64,000 bases of DNA from Neolewinella agarilytica (GTDB lineage: Bacteria > Bacteroidota > Bacteroidia > Chitinophagales > Saprospiraceae), in contig NZ_FOFB01000007.1 of assembly GCF_900110645.1 (NCBI RefSeq), positions 166,009 to 230,008 on the forward strand, written 5' to 3'. The position numbers were made by a program, and so were the translations under genes. Positions within the stretch are counted from its first letter, which is position 1; every line of letters begins with the position of its first letter. This document shows positions 62,175 through 64,000 of this stretch, piece by piece. Under the pieces are notes generated by a model. It saw only the letters and a list, made by a program, of their open reading frames with translations, was not told the origin of the DNA and made no database searches.

Positions 62175-62222
62175 CAAAGTTAGAAAAGAAAAATTGCCAG
62201 ACCAAATTATTGGTCAACCAAT
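62175..62222 (-). promoter_or_regulatory. Promoter and operator of the GntR regulator
   Basis: The -7 element TAACTTTG (62182 to 62175) and -33 TTTG (62206 to 62203) are 20 bp apart, a good Bacteroidota promoter. Palindromes GACCAA-ATTA-TTGGTC (62200-62215) and ATTGGT-CA-ACCAAT (62209-62222) overlap the -33 box. The TTGGT..ACCAA form resembles ExuR/UxuR-type GntR operators. Confidence 0.7.
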
Positions 62223-62481
62223 TTTTTTCATCCTTCAATATTGCCCGGTTAGCGAAGACTACTATTCAGGGTAGTTGTGCCCGAATGGCGTCGCGGCTAC
62301 TGAGGCTTCGATAGCTGAATCAGGTTAAACAATCCGTTGTTCGGAAGTAGCGATCTTTTGCGTTGCACATGCCCCCCGCAGGCCATCAATTGGTGCTAAC
62401 ACATCGGCGGGCTGCAGGGCAGCAGCGGAAGTGAATGGACTGAGCAGCCGTGTTCTCAGCCCTGCTCATTAATCCCCCGGC

Positions 62482-62500
62482 TTGCACCTGCGGCCGCGCC
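62482..62500 (+). repeat. Dispersed GCACCTGCG-type repeat, intergenic copy
   Basis: TTGCACCTGCGGCCGCGCC, a perfect consensus copy, lies 64 bp before the cytochrome c peroxidase-like gene. The remainder of the 421-bp spacer holds the GntR operator and, at 62510-62537, TTTG and TATATTTA, a weak candidate promoter for the peroxidase gene. Confidence 0.8.
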
Positions 62501-62563
62501 CAGTGCTTGTTTGTCAGCCAGTTAGACTTTATATTTACACTACACTGACAAAACACCCTACGA

Positions 62564-63820
62564 ATGCGTTTCCGGAAACTACTGCCCCTGCTTCTCCCCT
62601 TCCTGCTTTTTACCGCCTGTAAACAGGACTACAGCATCCTTCAGGATTCTGTCCCCGATCCGCTGGAAAACATCAATTCTCCACTTCGCTTTTCCGACGC
62701 AGACTACGAGGAGCTCCGCCAGGAACTCGATATCGAGCAGGACATCAACTTCCCGCTGGCAGAAATTCCCAGTCACCTTGCCAGCCGTAGCCGGACGACC
62801 GAGCTCACCGCCACCCAGCAACGCCGGGCCATGCTCGGCCGGGTACTTTTCTACGACCGGCGTGTTTCTGTTACCGGCGAAACCAGCTGTGCGACCTGCC
62901 ACGCTCAGGAATTTGCCTTTAGTGATAACAAGGCCTTCAGCGACGGTATCCGGGGGGCGCATACAGCCCGAAACTCCTTCCCGCTCGGTTCGGTTCCTTC
63001 TTTTCTTACCGCTCCGACCAACTCTTCTCTGCCGGCCGTTGGCTACTACTCTCCACCGCCACCAGACGTGCCGGAACCAAAATTCGGTCGCTTTTTCTGG
63101 GACGGGCGTGCGAAAGACATCGTTGAGCAGTCTCGGGAAACAATGTCTAACCCCATCGAAATGGGTAGTAACCTCGAAGAGCTGGCCGACAAACTCAACC
63201 AAGAGCGCATCTATCAAATCCTCGGCCGTAAAGCTTTCCGGGACGAAGAGCTCAGCCCCGGGGACATCATCCTCGCTATCGGCGACTTCATGACCACTAT
63301 GAGCTCCACCGATACCCGCTATGATGACCTTCAGGACCTGAAAACCAACCGCGTGCCGATGTCACGCATTCTGGAAGATTTCACGCTCTCCGAAGTTCGC
63401 GGAGGCGAAATCTATCGCACCAGCTGTGCCAGCTGCCACCATTCCTCCATGGCAGAACCCACGGTTAAAATGGCCAACAACGGCCTTGATCGGGTTTATA
63501 CGGACAAAGGTAGTGGCGCCGTTACCGGTGACGTACTCCGCAACGGCTTTTTCAAAACGCCCTTCCTGAGAAACCTCCCGCTTACCGCTCCTTACATGCA
63601 CGATGGTCGCTTTGCCACGCTTCGCGAAGTGGTCGACCACTACAGCGAAGGCATTCAGGACCACCCCAACCTGAGTCCCATCCTGCGCAACGACGACGGT
63701 TCCGTCCGGAATCTACACCTCTCCGAATACGACAAGCAGGCCCTCGTGGATTTCCTCGAGCTTACGAAGGACCGGACAATTCAGACGGCGGAGCATTTGA
63801 GTGATCCGTTTATAAGGTAA
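62564..63820 (+). CDS. Dihaem cytochrome c peroxidase-family lipoprotein
   Basis: The 418-aa protein starts MRFRKLLPLLLPFLLFTAC, a lipobox, so it faces the periplasm. Two c-type haem sites are present, CATCH near residue 108 and CASCH near 288, in the CcpA/MauG arrangement, with a GRFFWDGRAKDI segment and TAPYMHDGRFATLREVV supplying likely axial ligands. Members reduce peroxide or oxidise protein or small substrates; which applies here cannot be told. It is monocistronic and divergent from the GntR gene. Confidence 0.9.
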   Translation: MRFRKLLPLLLPFLLFTACKQDYSILQDSVPDPLENINSPLRFSDADYEELRQELDIEQDINFPLAEIPSHLASRSRTTELTATQQRRAMLGRVLFYDRRVSVTGETSCATCHAQEFAFSDNKAFSDGIRGAHTARNSFPLGSVPSFLTAPTNSSLPAVGYYSPPPPDVPEPKFGRFFWDGRAKDIVEQSRETMSNPIEMGSNLEELADKLNQERIYQILGRKAFRDEELSPGDIILAIGDFMTTMSSTDTRYDDLQDLKTNRVPMSRILEDFTLSEVRGGEIYRTSCASCHHSSMAEPTVKMANNGLDRVYTDKGSGAVTGDVLRNGFFKTPFLRNLPLTAPYMHDGRFATLREVVDHYSEGIQDHPNLSPILRNDDGSVRNLHLSEYDKQALVDFLELTKDRTIQTAEHLSDPFIR

Positions 63821-63821
63821 G

Positions 63822-63888
63822 TTGCAGGTTGCGGGTTGCAAGTTGCGGGTTGCGGGTTGCAAGTTGCAGGTTGCGGGTTGCGGGTTAG
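63822..63888. repeat. Short tandem repeat of GGTTGCGGGTTGCA units
   Basis: About nine 7-bp units of the type GTTGCGG, GTTGCAG or GTTGCAA follow each other directly after the peroxidase stop codon. The sequence is purine/pyrimidine-biased and G-rich. It could be slippage-prone. Confidence 0.85.
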
Positions 63889-63980
63889 TTATTAAAGATT
63901 ACCACTGGAGCTCCTCACGAAAGTAGACAGTGACTTCTGATTGAATAGGTTGCTACCTTTAAACTACTCAACTCGATCCA

Positions 63981-64000
63981 ATGTCGAAAATCAGGAAGAA
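63981..64000 (+). CDS. Possible start of the next gene (truncated)
   Basis: ATG at 63981 opens a frame reading MSKIRK to the window edge. Only six codons are visible, so neither gene status nor function can be judged. Confidence 0.25.

Overview
The window looks like a chromosomal segment of a marine, polysaccharide-degrading member of the Bacteroidota, most probably class Saprospiria (Lewinella-like). The evidence is the TAnnTTTG-type promoter elements, T9SS-type C-terminal tails, a giant hybrid two-component sensor, a fused CcoNO oxidase subunit, a division cluster without murF, and an alginate PL6/PL17 locus. No rRNA, tRNA or CRISPR array was recognised. The taxonomic call comes from gene content only.

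Layout. (1) 1-10.6 kb, minus strand: division and cell-wall (dcw) cluster mraZ-rsmH-ftsL-ftsI-murE-mraY-murD-ftsW-murG-murC, with MraZ-type decamer repeats before mraZ. (2) 11.1-27.6 kb, plus strand: an EamA transporter, a 1331-aa hybrid sensor/AraC regulator, then four tightly packed genes for a 2176-aa secreted protein, an FnIII protein, an outer-membrane barrel and a protein with a T9SS-like tail. (3) 27.9-32.6 kb, minus strand: an unknown gene, a 74-bp tandem repeat array and pyruvate carboxylase. (4) 33-51.9 kb: a low-oxygen island with three tandem universal stress proteins, a lipoprotein, a FixL-like haem-PAS kinase with a receiver-CRP/FNR fusion regulator, an AhpD-like protein, a CBS protein, the complete cbb3 oxidase set (ccoS, ccoNO, ccoQ, ccoP, ccoG, ccoH, a SafE-like protein), YitT, the CcoI-type copper ATPase and hemN. 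(5) 52.7-62.1 kb, minus strand: alginate catabolism (PL6, PL17, KdgF, MFS transporter, KdgK, Eda) and a GntR regulator. (6) 62.6-63.8 kb: a dihaem cytochrome c peroxidase-like lipoprotein.

Two results stand out. First, the oxygen island carries a regulon that can be read directly from the DNA. Palindromes of the form TGAY-N4-RTCA sit before ccoS, hemN, three usp genes, the AhpD-like gene and a small membrane gene. Each occurs as a pair of sites 22 bp apart, centred 36.5 and 58.5 bp from the 3' end of a -7 element. The FixL-like kinase keeps the haem-ligand His and both signalling Arg residues, and its partner merges the FixJ receiver and the FixK DNA-binding module in one protein. This suggests a shortened FixL/FixJ/FixK cascade.

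Second, a motif GCACCTGCG-N3-GCGCC recurs about 22 times in 64 kb on both strands, inside genes and between them. It shapes signal peptides (LCTC) and coding segments (LARTQVQ). Its distribution resembles uptake-signal or REP-like sequences and matches no motif known to me. Several other palindromic repeat families occur, one of them inside the copper ATPase gene.
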